From: Gonium pectorale | Taxonomy: Eukaryota > Chlorophyta > Chlorophyceae > Chlamydomonadales > Volvocaceae | Direction: 5' to 3' | Assembly: GCA_001584585.1 (NCBI GenBank) | Contig: LSYV01000007.1 | Coordinates: 1,872,070 to 1,936,069, forward strand | DNA length: 64,000 bases | Shown here: in pieces, positions 45,001-56,715 of the stretch | Position numbering within the stretch: the stretch's first letter is position 1 | Layout of the letters: every line of letters starts with the position of its first letter | The notes under the pieces: generated by a model | Seen by the model: only the letters and a program-made list of their open reading frames with translations | The model's database searches: none | Told to the model about the DNA's origin: nothing | Position numbers and translations under genes: made by a program

Positions 45001-48000
45001 CCGTGCGTGGACGGCCGGCAGCTGCCGGTAGCAGCTCTTTGCCCGACGCCTCTGTCGCCTTATCGCTGTCAGTTTCGGGCATGCTCCCAGGAGCGCCGCT
45101 TGCTGCCCAGCCGTCGGTGGCTGAGCCCTTGGGCTGCCCTGCTGTCGCATGCCGGGGGAAAGAGCCCGGGCCGGTGGTGCGGGGTGTAGGGCGTGGGGCG
45201 TCGCCGCCAGGTTCAGCCGGCCCCTCTCCCTGCGCCTCGCCTCTGCACGAGCTTTCGCCCTCGCCTCTAGCTCGTCCTGCCGAGATGCCTTCCTCGCGCC
45301 CCGAGCTGCTGGGCGCGAGCCCACTGCCGTTCGCCCCCGGGGCCTGCGGGCGATAGCTGCGGCGTCGAGGGCAAGGGAGGTGACTCGAGCGCGCCGTGAT
45401 TGCCGCCAGCTCCTTACGCCCACGAGATCCAAGAACCAAGGTGACCACGGGCGTCCAACCACCAAAAAACATCGGACACAGCTGTCACCGACAAAACATA
45501 CCTGTCAGTAGCCCAACTAACAACGGCCCATTCACGGCGAAGCGAGTAGCGTTTCGAGCGCAGGCGACCGCCCTCCTCGCCCGCGTCTTCGCTGGAAGAC
45601 GAACTAGAACGATACTCCTCTGGGCTCGTCAGAAAGGCGCTCGGACCGCGCCGGAGCGAGTCATTGCCCGCAGATCTCGGGGAGCCCGTGGTTGAGACAA
45701 CAGTGGACTGTACGAAGAGGGAGGTCCAAGAGGAGAGAGGTCACACGGCGCGAAGGAGGAGCCGAATCGCACCCGGCCCGTATGAGCCCGTCAGTACGGG
45801 AATGTATCAGCACCTGCCTACAAAGCATCGCGCAAAGCAGCATTGGCGGCTTTCCTCAAGCTGCTGGGCAAGCCCGTTCTGCGAGCTTCACGGCTTAATC
45901 CGTGTAGGCATCACAACAGCAACCCAACATGGCCAACTGTCAACCGGCAACCGCACAACGAGCGCACTCACCAGGTTATGTTGCCCCCCGCTGCCGGTAC
46001 CGTCCCCACAGGCAACTTCGTTGAAGGGGTTAACCGATTTCATTACCGCCGGCCTTGCGAGCCGGCCTTGCGGCTGCTGATGCCACATGACTCTCCCCGC
46101 GGCCGCCGCCACCGTCGCAGACTGCACCCCCAGTGCCGCCGCCGTGGACGCCTCCGCCAGCTGCTTCAGACGCAGCGGCGACTGCGGTAGTGATTGTGCG
46201 GGCCGCAAGGGCCCGCCGGAGCGACCTATGGATCCGACCTGATCCCACGGCTCATGCAGGCGAGCTCCTGACATGATGGGCGGAAGCGGTGAGGGCTGCG
46301 CCCGGCCAGAGCGAGCCCGCCTTGCGCTCCTGCTTTGATAATAGCGGTACAGGGGGTTCACCTGCGGCTGCCCCGGCGGCGATACAAGCCACGCCTGCGA
46401 TTGTGGTTGTGTTTCGCTGCCGGTAGCCGCGCTGACGCCGCTCTCGCTGGAAGGCGCCTGCACCTGCACCAGGGAGAAAGGGTGCACTTGCTGCAGTTGC
46501 GGAGCCCCGTAGCGTGACGCCACCCGCATAGTGCTGCCCCAAGGCGCCGCCGACGCTGCTGAAGCTGCTGCTGTGGCTGCGGCAGCAGCGCCACCCCCGC
46601 GCACGTTGGCCGTTCGGCTGTCCAGGCTGCTGCTGCGGTGAAGCGCGGGCGTGGCGGCCATCACGGCTGCAACGCGTCCGGGTGCAGGCGCAAAGGCCAG
46701 GGCGGGAGCGCGTGTCGAGCCGCCATGCAGCAGGGACCGCTTGTGTACCGACATGTTGCCGTCATCGCTGCCGCTGCCTTGCGGCCGCTCCCGTGACGCC
46801 ACGCCCGATCCGGGCTCTGTGAAGCGTGGAGTCGGCCGCATGCTGAACTCGCCCTCGCCGCTACCGCTGAGCCGGGGAGGAGCCAGCGTCAGCGATGGGT
46901 CGGATGGCTGGACAGAGGACTGCTCGTCCCGCTGCGTTGCCGGGCTGCAGCCGGACGGCAGCGGATGGTCACTGGAGGCGTTCGTCCGCTGCGCCAGCAC
47001 CGAGGCTGCAAAGGGCGTGGTGCTGGAGCTGTCACCTTTAGTGCATTTGAGGTCGGTGTTGCTGTTAGTGTGGGCTGTGGCCGGTGGGGAGGGCAGCAGC
47101 CGCCCCAACGGAGGCACATGGCAGGCTGGCGGCTGGCAAGATATCGGCCCTGGTGTCCTCCCGGAGCGAGCCACGGTGTCGGGAACTGTTGGTCCCAGCA
47201 GCGTGGGGCTGGGCGTGCGCAGCCAGGGCCCCAGGCGGCCCCATTCGGGGCTGCGGAGCTCGGGGGTAAGCAGCGCTGCCGCCGGCAGGCCGGGAAGGAC
47301 CGGCAGGTCGGGCGCGCCGCTGCTCCCCAAGGCGATGCCCCACTTGGTGCTGTCAAGGCCACCGTCCTGGGACGGAGGCTTCCATGGGCCTTCGACAGGC
47401 TGAAGCTGGAGCTGGGACTGGAGCTGGGACTGTGCGTGCGGTTGAGGCTCTTCCCTCTGCTTCTGAACGCGCCAGGGCTGCTGGCGGAGCGAGAGCTCAC
47501 CGCCGTCGCGCTGCTCCTCGCCCGTGCTGTCGCCGTCACTCCCGTCGCCAGGTAGGACGGCGACACCGCGCAGCGGTGGTGATGACCGCTGCGCTGCTGC
47601 TGCCGTGTGCCCAGCCCCTTCGCCGTCGCCATGGATGCCCTGGCTTCCAAGCGACGTGCGAGCGCCACTGCCAACGGCGGCCTCCAGCACGCCAGACGGC
47701 GGCCCAGCACCGCTGGCCACGACCCGTGGGTCGGATCCAAACGAGGCCGGCCGGCTGGCGCTGGAGCCGTGGCCACCGCCGCCGACCACACCGGGGGTGC
47801 AGCCCGTGCTTGCCCAGTTGCTTCCAACTGCGCACAGTTCGCTGCAGTGACGCGTATTGGGCGTGCCAGGGGAGGACGTGAGCGTTGAGCCCTGGTCGCT
47901 GAGAGTTGAGAGTTGCGCCACATCGGTGCCACGTGCTTGGCCGTGGCTGGGTCCGTCCTCCCTCTCGGCGTGGCCGCTCGCGCCGCAGTTCGCGCCACAT

Positions 48001-51000
48001 GCTGCAGTTCCTACATGGGACCTGGCATAGAAGAGGACGTTGCTGCGCGCCAGGTGCCCGGAGCTAGCCGAGGCGGCATCGGAGTCGCGGCCGCCGCCGC
48101 CATTGCAGCTGCCAAGACCTCCTTCGCCAGTGGCGACAGCTGAGGCGGAGTGCAAGCCCACCCACGAACCCGAGCCAGCGGCGGCGCTGGCGCTGGCGGC
48201 GGCGGCACCGGACCCATGTGCCACGTAGCCGCTGCTGCTGCCGACCTCGCATCCGGGCACAGACCACTGCGGCACCAGAACGGACAGACCGCCGGTGTAC
48301 GGCAACGAGACCGGCCGAGAGGTAGACTCCCCTGCGATGGTGCCTGACGTGTGGACAGCTCCCGAACCTTCCTCTCGACTTGAAGAGGGGGCCGTGAGCG
48401 GCGACAGCAGCCTCACGCTCCGAAAGACACGGCAGGATGCAACTGCCGCCGCGGAGGATTGGGCCAGGAGCGGCTGCGGGCCCGATGCTTTCCCCTCCGC
48501 AGGTGCGCGCCGCGGGCCAGGCCCAGGGCGGTGCTGCGGGGCACTCCCGTCGCTCCGGCCCGCAGCCGATTGCTGTGGCTCTTCCGCGGCTGCGGCTGCA
48601 GGCCGCTCCACAGGTATACCGGGCAGGCGAGAGACGCGCTGGTCCGGCGCCGCTACCGGCGCGGCTGTTGCCGCCGGCGGCCCAGCCGTGGCCGCCGAGT
48701 TCCACTGCTCGCCCTCCTCTAGCTCTTCGGTCAGTATGAGCTGATTGAGTTGGCTCAGGGTCCGGATGTAGCCGTCGCCGCCGCCGCCGCCTGCGGGCTG
48801 CGCATCCTCCCACGGGGGGCCGTCGCCGTCAACGCTGTACGGCCGAGAGGCTGAGTGCACCATGCGCGGTACCGCGCCCTGCCCGGTCACGCCCGACCGG
48901 CCCCCCGGAAGACTGCCTGGACTCAGGGCGTGGAGCGGCGGGAAGGTGCTACGCGGGCTGGGGGGAGGTTGAAGCGCGGAGGAGCCTTCGCCGACTTGCG
49001 CCAGTGTGCTGTCGGTCGGGGGCATGGTCCGTGTAGTGTTGGAGCGCGAGAGCCGGCTCGACAGGGCCATGGAGAGGATGGAGGGGCCCTGGCGCGATGC
49101 CGCCACCGTCGCCGTGGGCGACGGCGGCACGTCGGGCGTAACGCTGTTTAGCGCGTTTGTGACGGCCGAGAGCACGTACGAGTGCGTGCGGGAGGTGGTG
49201 CCGCTGATGAGCTGACGCAGCCTGTGGGTGGGTGTGCGTAGTTGCGGGAGGCGCGGGGAACGAGGGGCGTGGGGCGTGGTTGGGCAGCCTGGGCGGCTGG
49301 GAGCTCTGCAAGCTGCAATGGAGTGCAGTGCGGCCCACAGGATGAGGACTGCACCACACAAGGAGTGAGAACGAAAACGCGAGCATGGAAACGGTGGCCT
49401 CGAGGCAGGTAGCCTGAGGTGGGGGCCCGCTGCGCGTACGAATGCCGTACTCTAGTGTGCAAGAGTACAGCTTGGGACCGCGGACATGCCAGTGGATGCC
49501 AGGGGTCGGCAAAGCGACGCATGACCGCCCTTCAAACCAGAGCCTCTGCCCCAACGTGCACACCGCCGGGACTCGTGCGGTAGTAGCAGCCTCGGGACCC
49601 TTGGCACCCTTCCGCACCCATACCTGTGCACCCACGCGCTCTTGACCGCATCCCCCGGATGCCTTCCAACCCTCTACCCCCCCCGCCACCCGTCAACCGT
49701 TTGTTCCTTTACCCCCCCCCCCGCCACCGCCACCTTTCGTCTCGCCCGCCGGTACGACGGACGACGACGAACGACCCTACGTACGGTTAGGTTGGTCGAA
49801 CGGACCCGGTCCCCGGTCCCCGGGCCGGCCGGGNNNNNNNNNNNNNNNNNNNNACCCTCCCTACCCCCCCGCCACCCGTCTACCGTTTCCGTTCCCCTTA
49901 CCCCCCCCCCGCCACCGCTACCTTTTGCTGCCCGCGGTCAGGCGAGCGAAGCCATCGAGGTTGTGTCGAAGCCCGTCCCGGCCGCGGCGCTGGTGCCCAG
50001 ACCCGTCAGCGTGGCAAGCGGCGATAGCAGCGGCGTGGCGGCGGGCGCCTGCAGGTGCGTGTTCCGCCGCGCCCACACCTCGCAGCCGTCCGGGTGCTCG
50101 AGCAGCTCGGGCGGCCACTCCGCAGTCAGCAGTGCCGCCTGCATAGGGTCCCGGGAGCGCGGGAGGGGGGCAGCGGGTGTTAGCCTGGACGGGAAGGGCT
50201 GGCAGTGCAGCTAGCTCGTCAGATCCTGGCGGCCTTTGAGGTGGGGAGCTGCGTCTACAGATGCCCTGCACTGCAAATCCCAAGGCCACCGACAGCCTCG
50301 GCAATGACTCCCAACGATTCAGGGCTGCAACGTGCGGCCAAGCCGCCACACAGCATGGCAGATGTCACAAACCCCGTTCCATATCGGGTGCGACCAGGCC
50401 ACCTTGGTGCCACCTAGATGCCGCGACGCGCCCGCGCACCTGCACTTGCAGTGCGAACCCGAGCGCATCCTCGGGGCTGTGGAAAGCAACCGCGAAGGCG
50501 TCCCCCTCCGTAAACACCTCGTAGCCGTAGTTGGCTTCGATTGACTGAAGGCATTGGCGGGTCGGTTGAGGAATCAGGTGTTTGCGGCTGGCAGCGGTTT
50601 GGATGGGCGTCATTAGCTTGGGTAGTGATGTGGCGGTCTGGCAGGTTGCAGAGCGTTGTGTACATGCGGCGCATGCCGAGGGTGGGCGAGGGCGTGGTGC
50701 TCAATCGCGCATCACGCCGGGAAGCAGGGTGGATGGGCTAGGCGCTCTGTGCCCGCACACGAGACGTTTCGGCAATGGCGCCCGCTACGGGACAGCCCCA
50801 AAGGCCTTTGAGGCATCAGAGGAGGTGTGCTTGCTGCGTCGTGCGTCGGGGTTACGCCAGAGGCGTTGCTCCCTTCCCAACCTCTCGCCCCAGCCCCAAG
50901 CCCAGGTTAACCGGGCCCCTTTGGCTTTTCTATCGTCCTGTGTGCAGAGCCCGCCCTCAGCACAACGTACCGAGCCTTAGTACAACATGCCGGGCGGCTA

Positions 51001-54000
51001 CCTATCCGGGTTCGCGGCATGCGCCCGACGCCCCTCCGACATCGACCCCGCCGACCTGCCGCATGATGCAGTGGTGTATGGACAGGCACTCGTCCATGAG
51101 CTCCGGAGTCAGCACCTCCCACAGCAGGGTGGAGTTCTGCACGTCCGTCAAGGCCAGGGTCGTGGCCGGCCCGGGTCCGGGCGGCTTCACGGTCCGCGCC
51201 GTAGCCGGCTGACCGGCTGACCGCCGCGCCACCAGCAGCGCCCACACGCAGCACGCCAGGCCCCCCACGAGGGCGGCACCGCCGAGAGCGGCGCCGACCG
51301 GAAGGGCGACGCGCCGCGGCAGGCTTTCCCGGTTATCGTGCCCCCCCGCCTCCCCGCCCGGCGTCCGCTGCGGCGGCTTGAAGCCGATCGCCGCCCAGTA
51401 CAGCTCCATCAGGATGCCGGGGTACGGGAACTCTGGGCGGGGTCGAAACAGAGGGCGGGGACCGGGGGCGGGCCGGGGACGAGTGGGCAGACGAGCGATG
51501 CTGGGTTGGGGCCAGACGTCCGAGTGAAGATGTCGGGACAGCGGTCAATCGCAGCACCGCCTACTTCTGCAACGTGAACGGATAAGACATGGGCCCCCAA
51601 CGCCATAGCTTGGCCTTGAGGCCCGAGAGCGCATGGGCGTGCGCTTGGGGCGTGTTGGGCGTAATGGGCGTGAACCTTGCCTGCAGCAGCTTGAGTAAAG
51701 GACTAAGGGTGGCCGTGTGGCGGTGCTTACCATACGTGATGTCTTTGAAGCGCCTGACCGCGGTTACGATCAGCGCCTCGAGGGCCGACGCCTCGTCGGT
51801 GGCAACGACCTCCTCCAAGGAGGCCGGTGTACGCGGGATCAGCCCCAGCGCCGCTGCAGCCAGATCATCGAGCACCCACCTGGAACGGGATGCGGTGTGC
51901 AAGGAGCCAGTGACATTAGCCCTATAATCGCGTGGCAGCGTACGCCGTCCCATGACGTCCCGGCCGCTTACCCCTAGCCGTTACCCCAAGCAAGAAAGCC
52001 TTCAACGCATGTCCATTCAACACCTGAGCGCGTCCCAGCACAGGCCTTCGGGTGCGCATGCGCAGCAGTTGTTAAGAAGCGCCAATGTGGGACCCACACG
52101 ATCCGTAAAATAGCTGCGCACCTGTAAGCAGAGCTGTACGGAAGTGTAATGTCGATTGCCGCGTTGGGATGGCCAACGCTTGCGTTAACCGCCTGCCGGG
52201 GCCGGGGCGGGGACCAAACACGGAGTCACTCCAGCGTCGCGCGAACAGGCGCAGGAGGCCTCGTACCCCCGCAATGCAGAGTGCACCCGCGCGGGACCCT
52301 CTCGGCCCTTGAAACCCTTCTCCCTCTCCCTTTCGCAGGCTTGCTCCATACCTGCGCCACGGCCGCAGCATCTTCCGCCGTCAAATCAAGTTCCATGCTC
52401 AGTGCGGCGGCCCCCGCGCCCTCCAGCGTTGGGAACGCATAGCCGACTTCGGCTGTAGCTGGCGTGGCGGCCGCGGCCTCTCTGCTGCGCACGAGTGCCC
52501 TGAAGGCCAGGGAGGCGCTGGTGGCGCTCCCGGCATCGCTGCTGCTGTCAGCGCTGCTGCTGTTCCTGGTGGTGCTCAGTAGCTGCAGCAGTGCCGCGTA
52601 CCTGAGGTCCTGCTGATAGGTAGCAAGCCTGCGGGGTTTTGCAAGGCGCTCGGACGGTAAGCACTGCAGTGTCCTTTGGGCAGCGCGCAGACTGCAGCAA
52701 GTGCATAGTTACCCACAGGCTGGCCACAGAACGGACGCGGCATCACCGCTGCCACTAGGCTCAACGCATGCGCTATGAGCGCTCGGTGGCTTACGGTTGA
52801 GCTCTGACCAACGGTCGCAGCAACTCCCCGCCCCGCTGTACCATACCGCCCGGCACACAGCTTCTGCAGATTCACCAGCCGACCTGAAAAAGTCATCCAG
52901 CCGGAACAGCGCATCCGCTGACTGCCGGCTGTTTGCTACCCACGCATCGCTCGCCTCTCCCAACAACGGGGCGCCGTTCACAAGCAGCGGCTGTGCAGCC
53001 GTCGCTGCCCTTTCAGGCAACGCCGGCGGTGGCAGCGGCGGAAGCGCTGCCGGTAGGCCGGCGAGGTATCCGGTCAAGGCATGAAGCGCCGACAGCTCAG
53101 CGCCCGCAACGGCAGTCGCTAGGGGACATATCTCCGGGGTGCATGGTAGGAGCTGCAGTTGTGCCCGATCTGGATGTGACTCCTCCGAGCGCGGCGCCGC
53201 CACTGCGTGGCTCCCGGGGAGCCGAGCAGCGCCTAAAACGCCAGCGACGCCTGGCGGGTCAGTGGTGTAACGCTTAACATAACACGCGGCAACATTATGA
53301 GAAAAATTGGCAAATAGTGGCGTACAGCGACGTATGGATGAGGGGCCAGCCAAAATGCAAAGGACATGGAAGCCGGCATCCAAGAATTAGCTGGGCCAAC
53401 GAACACGTCCTGCGGCGGCCCAGTCTGCCGAGGGAGTGAATCCCTGCCCGGATCCAGAGCATGAATCTGTATGTGGACTGTGAGCACAACATGTGCGCAC
53501 AGTTGGCATGGTCCAAGATTGGACAAACAGCGCACACACGCATCCCTCCCCTCACCGGCTTCATTTGCTGGCGTCAGGCGCAGCGCCGCGGTGGCCCAAT
53601 CTATGGTGAAGAGGCAGCGCCCTGCAGCGAAGAGCGGGTTAATTGAGCCGCACAGGGGTGCCCCCGAGGCTGCGTCCACCGCGCCGCCCGCTGCAAGCAG
53701 CTCGTCCGGGTCCACGGGCACCGAGCTCCGGGACACGTTGCGGCCGCCGGGGGTGAACAGCGCCGCGTTGGAGGAGGCCAGTGCCGCGTAGAGGCGGAGC
53801 GCGGCCGGCATGGCGGGGGAGTCTGGATGCAGATAAGGGCGAGCGAGAAGGGCTCCTCAGCGGGTGAGGCGCCTTACAGCCCTCGGAAGGGCATTCGTCA
53901 GCTGGCCACAAACAAGGGCCTGCTCTAGAAGCGCAAGGAACAGACACAGCCCCACATACCGATCAGTGGCCTGAGATCCGTCGTGTTGAACCAGACGCCC

Positions 54001-55723
54001 TGTTTGGTTCCGTTGGTCTGCGCCATGGAAGCGAAGATGGCCGACAGGAGCGCCCAGCCCTTGCAGCCTGAGGATCCCCGGGGCAGCAGCAGCCTCAGAG
54101 TCAGCTTCTGAGACACAGGCCCCAGCCCGGACCCTACATACGCCACTCACCCGGCATCAGGTCCGCACACAGCACATGGTCCGGCCGGCCATCCCCGTCC
54201 AGGTCCTGATTCAGACCCGCAGACAGGAGCTCTGCCAGCAGGGTCCACGTCGGCGGCAGTGCAGCCGCAGCCTCGCCATCGCCGCTCGCCACGGCGGCCA
54301 CCAGACGCTGCCACCAGTCCCGACGGTAGTATAGCAGCAGGGGCGCAGCGGGCGGCCCGCCGGACTGCCCCGGCCCGGGCGTTGCTAGCTCCGTGGGAAG
54401 AGTCCCGCCCGCCGCCGCCGTGGCATTGAGCTCCAGGAGCCAGCTGGTGTTCCCCGACGAGTGCAGCTGGATCTGCAGGTACGTGATCGATGGGGGGTGA
54501 ATGTCCGACAGTAGGTTGGCTTGATGAAAAGTAACCAAAGCGACCACGCAGCACCAGGCGCAAAGCTCCGTAAGCGATCCGTGGTCAGGCAGCTGAACGG
54601 CGCAAGTACATTGGGGCGGGGCTCATGGCAACATTGCAGGGGCCGTGTGAGATAGCGAGAGGCACATGGAAGGTGTTCGCTATTCAGGGCGGGTCCCAGG
54701 CCTGTCAACCCTTGCGCACCAACGGCTTTGAGGTGTGCTCCGCAAACCCCAGGACCCATGCGTTCCAGTCCGACTGCTGCTGGTCATCGGGGCCTGTGAT
54801 CAGCGCCCTCCGGGTACTCCCGCTGCCATCGCCTCCGACGCCACCACCAACGCTGTTGCCGGTACTGCTTTCCGTCGGTTGGCCCTCGTCCTCGTCCGCG
54901 GCGCCCGCGTCCCTTTGGGCACCGCAATACAGCGACAAGGTCAAGAGAGAGCGCGTGGGCACGGTAGAGGTTGTAGGTTCGGGCAGGGATAGGCATACGG
55001 TGCGATGTGGCGATTAGGGAGCCGATGCTGACGCACCGCAGCCGCCATGCCGCATCGCCGCCATGAGCGTGTGCGCCACCCTGTCCCCCAGTTGGCATGC
55101 CTCCTGCCGGCATCAAGCGATGCAGAACATTCCAGGAAGCACCAGAGCGCACTTACGCACCAGGGAACTCCAAGCGAGGCCTCTGGGGACCATCCGTCGC
55201 TCAGAACGCTCGTCCCTGTCAGGGCAATGGCGGTGGAGCCGGCGGACGATACAGTCGACATCTGCACGACCGCCTGGAGCGCGTCCGTCGGGTAAGAGAG
55301 TGCTCTCTGAGTGTGCTCCCGCGCCAGCGAAGCAAGGCTTGAAGAGGCGGGGCGCAGGCCGCACCAGATGGCAAGACGCGGGGCCTGCGTGGTGGTGGCA
55401 GCGCTTCGGGTTGGGCACGCGGGACGGCGGCACCAAGGCCTGACGGTGCCCGGCACGTACCTCTGACTCGTTGCGGCGGACTGAGTTGATGCATAATCCA
55501 GGGCCGGTGCCGCTGGGTCCCGTCGATGGCCGCCACCTTAATTTTATGCGAACGCCCGTAAGCGGACCCAACCGACGACGGCACCGTGGCACCGCACAAC
55601 TTACTCGACAACGGCATTTAACCCTTGAGCCTGAATGCATAAGAGCGCAAGCAGCAGGCCAGAGACGGCCTGCAAACGTTTTTCCGTTGCCCTTCCGCAG
55701 TCAGGTTCGCGCCTGCCCAGCAT
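40114..55723 (-). CDS. Receptor-type nucleotide cyclase, giant paralog (cyclase F), ~3,350 aa
   Basis: Same architecture as cyclase E. Phase-consistent exons: 55723-55605, 55536-55461, 55384-55161, 54912-54720, 54472-54151, 54067-53960, 53822-53556, 53250-52884, 52628-52352, 52192-52122, 51879-51731, 51432-51056, 50544-50440, 50138 to about 49940 (runs into the gap), 49221-45972, 45707-45522, 45412-44144, 44000-42858, 42441-42318, 42099-41528, 41406-41094, 40680-40526 and 40266-40114. The start is well supported: exon 1 encodes a signal peptide. Exons 5-13 correspond in phase to those of cyclase E; several (108, 267, 71, 105, 155 nt) have identical lengths. The main differences are a 3,250-nt exon 15, where E has 298 nt, and different introns in the cyclase parts. 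Product, ligand and base preference (ATP or GTP) are not proven. Confidence 0.9.
42318..43020 (-). other. Cyclase F: distal part of first cyclase homology domain
   Basis: VLRGLRVRVGLHSGPEEDEV, then YCGCFLSTCKEVSDAAV (end of exon 44000-42858), then GGMIILSGPTFRAYQQ and MLLHVGDHVVQAGN (exon 42441-42318). STCKE stands where Asn-x3-Arg is expected, so both transition-state residues are lost. The proximal part of this domain lies far upstream at 51165-49940. Confidence 0.8.
43020..49221 (-). other. Cyclase F: giant low-complexity insertion inside the first cyclase domain
   Basis: Exons 49221-45972, 45707-45522, 45412-44144 and most of 44000-42858 encode about 1,900 residues rich in Ser, Gly, Ala, Pro and Gln with no catalytic motif. 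Short conserved islands align with cyclase E: EHLEDALGPLLEWRSMVTWN (E: DALEAEWRTMVNWD) and LFNFLWRDLNA (E: LDALWRDLNA). These show that it is orthologous sequence and not an unrelated gene. Confidence 0.75.
49660..49932. other. Gap region with duplicated flanks
   Basis: Sequence at about 49666-49745 (C-rich, with CGCCACCCGTC and ACCGTTTG) reappears at about 49856-49925 on the other side of the 20-N gap with homopolymer-length differences. The two contig ends probably overlap and were not merged. It lies in intron 14 of cyclase F and makes the end of exon 14 unreadable. Confidence 0.75.
49834..49853. other. Assembly gap (20 N)
   Basis: A run of exactly 20 N, a common arbitrary length for an unknown or negative gap. 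Confidence 0.97.
51056..51432 (-). other. Cyclase F: membrane span and start of the first cyclase domain
   Basis: ALPVGAALGGAALVGGLACC then VWALLVARR forms the single membrane helix (about 51315-51228). It is followed by PGPGPATTLALTDVQNSTLL (first metal Asp) and MDECLSIHHCIMRQ. Exon 50544-50440 then supplies YGYEVFTEGDAFAVAF with the second metal Asp. Confidence 0.85.
51731..55536 (-). other. Cyclase F: extracellular solute-binding-like domain
   Basis: Twelve or fewer exons give CGLRPASSSLASLAREHTQR, SDWNAWVLGFAEHTSKPL, LNQDLDGDGRPDHVLCADLM, GCKGWALLSAIFASMAQTNG, FAAGRCLFTIDWATAALRL, APLLGEASDAWV and HPNAAIDITLPYSSAYR. The repeated theme of Cys-Lys-Gly-Trp and GRCLFTIDW is shared with cyclase E and resembles periplasmic solute-binding proteins. 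Confidence 0.65.
53588..54392 (-). repeat. ~805-bp patch nearly identical to 34690-35490
   Basis: Partner of the patch in cyclase E; includes exons 5 (part), 6 and 7 and both introns. Confidence 0.9.
55605..55723 (-). other. Signal-peptide exon of cyclase F
   Basis: Starts at the ATG at 55723: MLGRREPDCGRATEKRLQAV, then SGLLLALLCIQAQG. Basic n-region, ~12-residue hydrophobic core and small residues at the cleavage region. Ends with donor GA|GTAAGT in phase 2, which fits the next exon. Confidence 0.75.
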
Positions 55724-55825
55724 CGGAGCTCACGCTCTGCTCATGCTAATACATCCTGAATGACTGGCCACGCGTTGGGACGTGCTGCGAGGCTGCTATG
55801 AAAGCGTTGCTAACGCGAACACGCC

Positions 55826-55832
55826 TTATAAG
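55826..55832 (-). promoter_or_regulatory. Possible TATA element of cyclase F
   Basis: CTTATAAG reads TTATAAGG on the minus strand about 105 nt upstream of the ATG at 55723, leaving room for a ~75-nt leader. Position is plausible; no other core element is visible. Confidence 0.3.
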
Positions 55833-56316
55833 CTGCGCCAACACCATAAATGACGTGAAGCAGTGTTCAAGCATTTTTGTAAGCAATCAGGAAGCCAAGA
55901 CGAAATCACCGTGTGACTATCTATGATGACTTTGTACATTAACTATGCATTCTGAGGTGTTATTAGTCCTTAGTCTGGGTAGCGCTGTGTAAGCAATATA
56001 TCCGCGGTGGTCTCACGGCCCCATGGGTCGACATCGCCGAAACTGCGGCGATAACGGTCAAGCTCAAACCCTCGATCCATTCTTGTCTCACTAGCATTCA
56101 TAGCTTGGACCAGCAAGGGCGTACGGGGAAAGCCGTACTCATCTTTGTCCTTCCCTGCTTACAACATGAGGCTTCAGGGAATACATATTTTGTAGTTATT
56201 ATGTATTATAGGTAATAAAAGGGAGAAAACGCATGACTGAAACATTGTCCTGCTAGAATCCCCATATGACCCGGGTAGATACTGTTTGCACCCTTTAATG
56301 CGTATGTAGTCACCAT

Positions 56317-56715
56317 ATGGTGGAACTGCTACTACGGCTTGACTGCGGAAACGCGACGTCAAGGGAGCATTATAATCATGTGGGGCGTTTTATTACGATT
56401 TGTGTCTTGCGCACAGAAAGCTTACCATGGATCAACCGTTGCTTGCCCTGCGGAGCTTTCGACGAGCTTGTGCTACCTTCAGACTGGCGATCGGATATGA
56501 GCATTTATAATGGACAATTGAAGGGAAAGTTGACCGAATTGCGCTGTCCTGGGCTTCCTGGGGACCGATGGAACGAGCATAGCGCTCATCGCAGCCTCGC
56601 GAGCGTTATATTATTGGAGAGAGAACATGCCAGGGAGAAGGTGCCTTTGTTCTGGCCGGCGGCCTTACAAACGGGCGAGCAAGTTCATACAGGTCCCAGT
56701 ACGTCACAGCAGTGA
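56317..56715 (+). CDS. Possible small ORF, 132 codons, unknown
   Basis: Frame starting MVELLLRLDCGNATSREHYN in the AT-rich island. It has mixed composition without the Ala/Gly bias of shadows (for example FDELVLPSDWRSDM), so it could be an exon of a foreign or mobile element. No family recognised, no splice partner found and no 5' or 3' signal. Chance ORF is the main alternative. Confidence 0.2.
   Translation: MVELLLRLDCGNATSREHYNHVGRFITICVLRTESLPWINRCLPCGAFDELVLPSDWRSDMSIYNGQLKGKLTELRCPGLPGDRWNEHSAHRSLASVILLEREHAREKVPLFWPAALQTGEQVHTGPSTSQQ

Noticed and set aside
44902..45465. Alternative minus frame with an Arg/Ala helix (DELEARAKARAEARRR)
   Set aside because: Attractive composition, but the overlapping frame at 45412-44144 gives consistent phases with exons on both sides and aligns with cyclase E at LLEWRSMVTWN.
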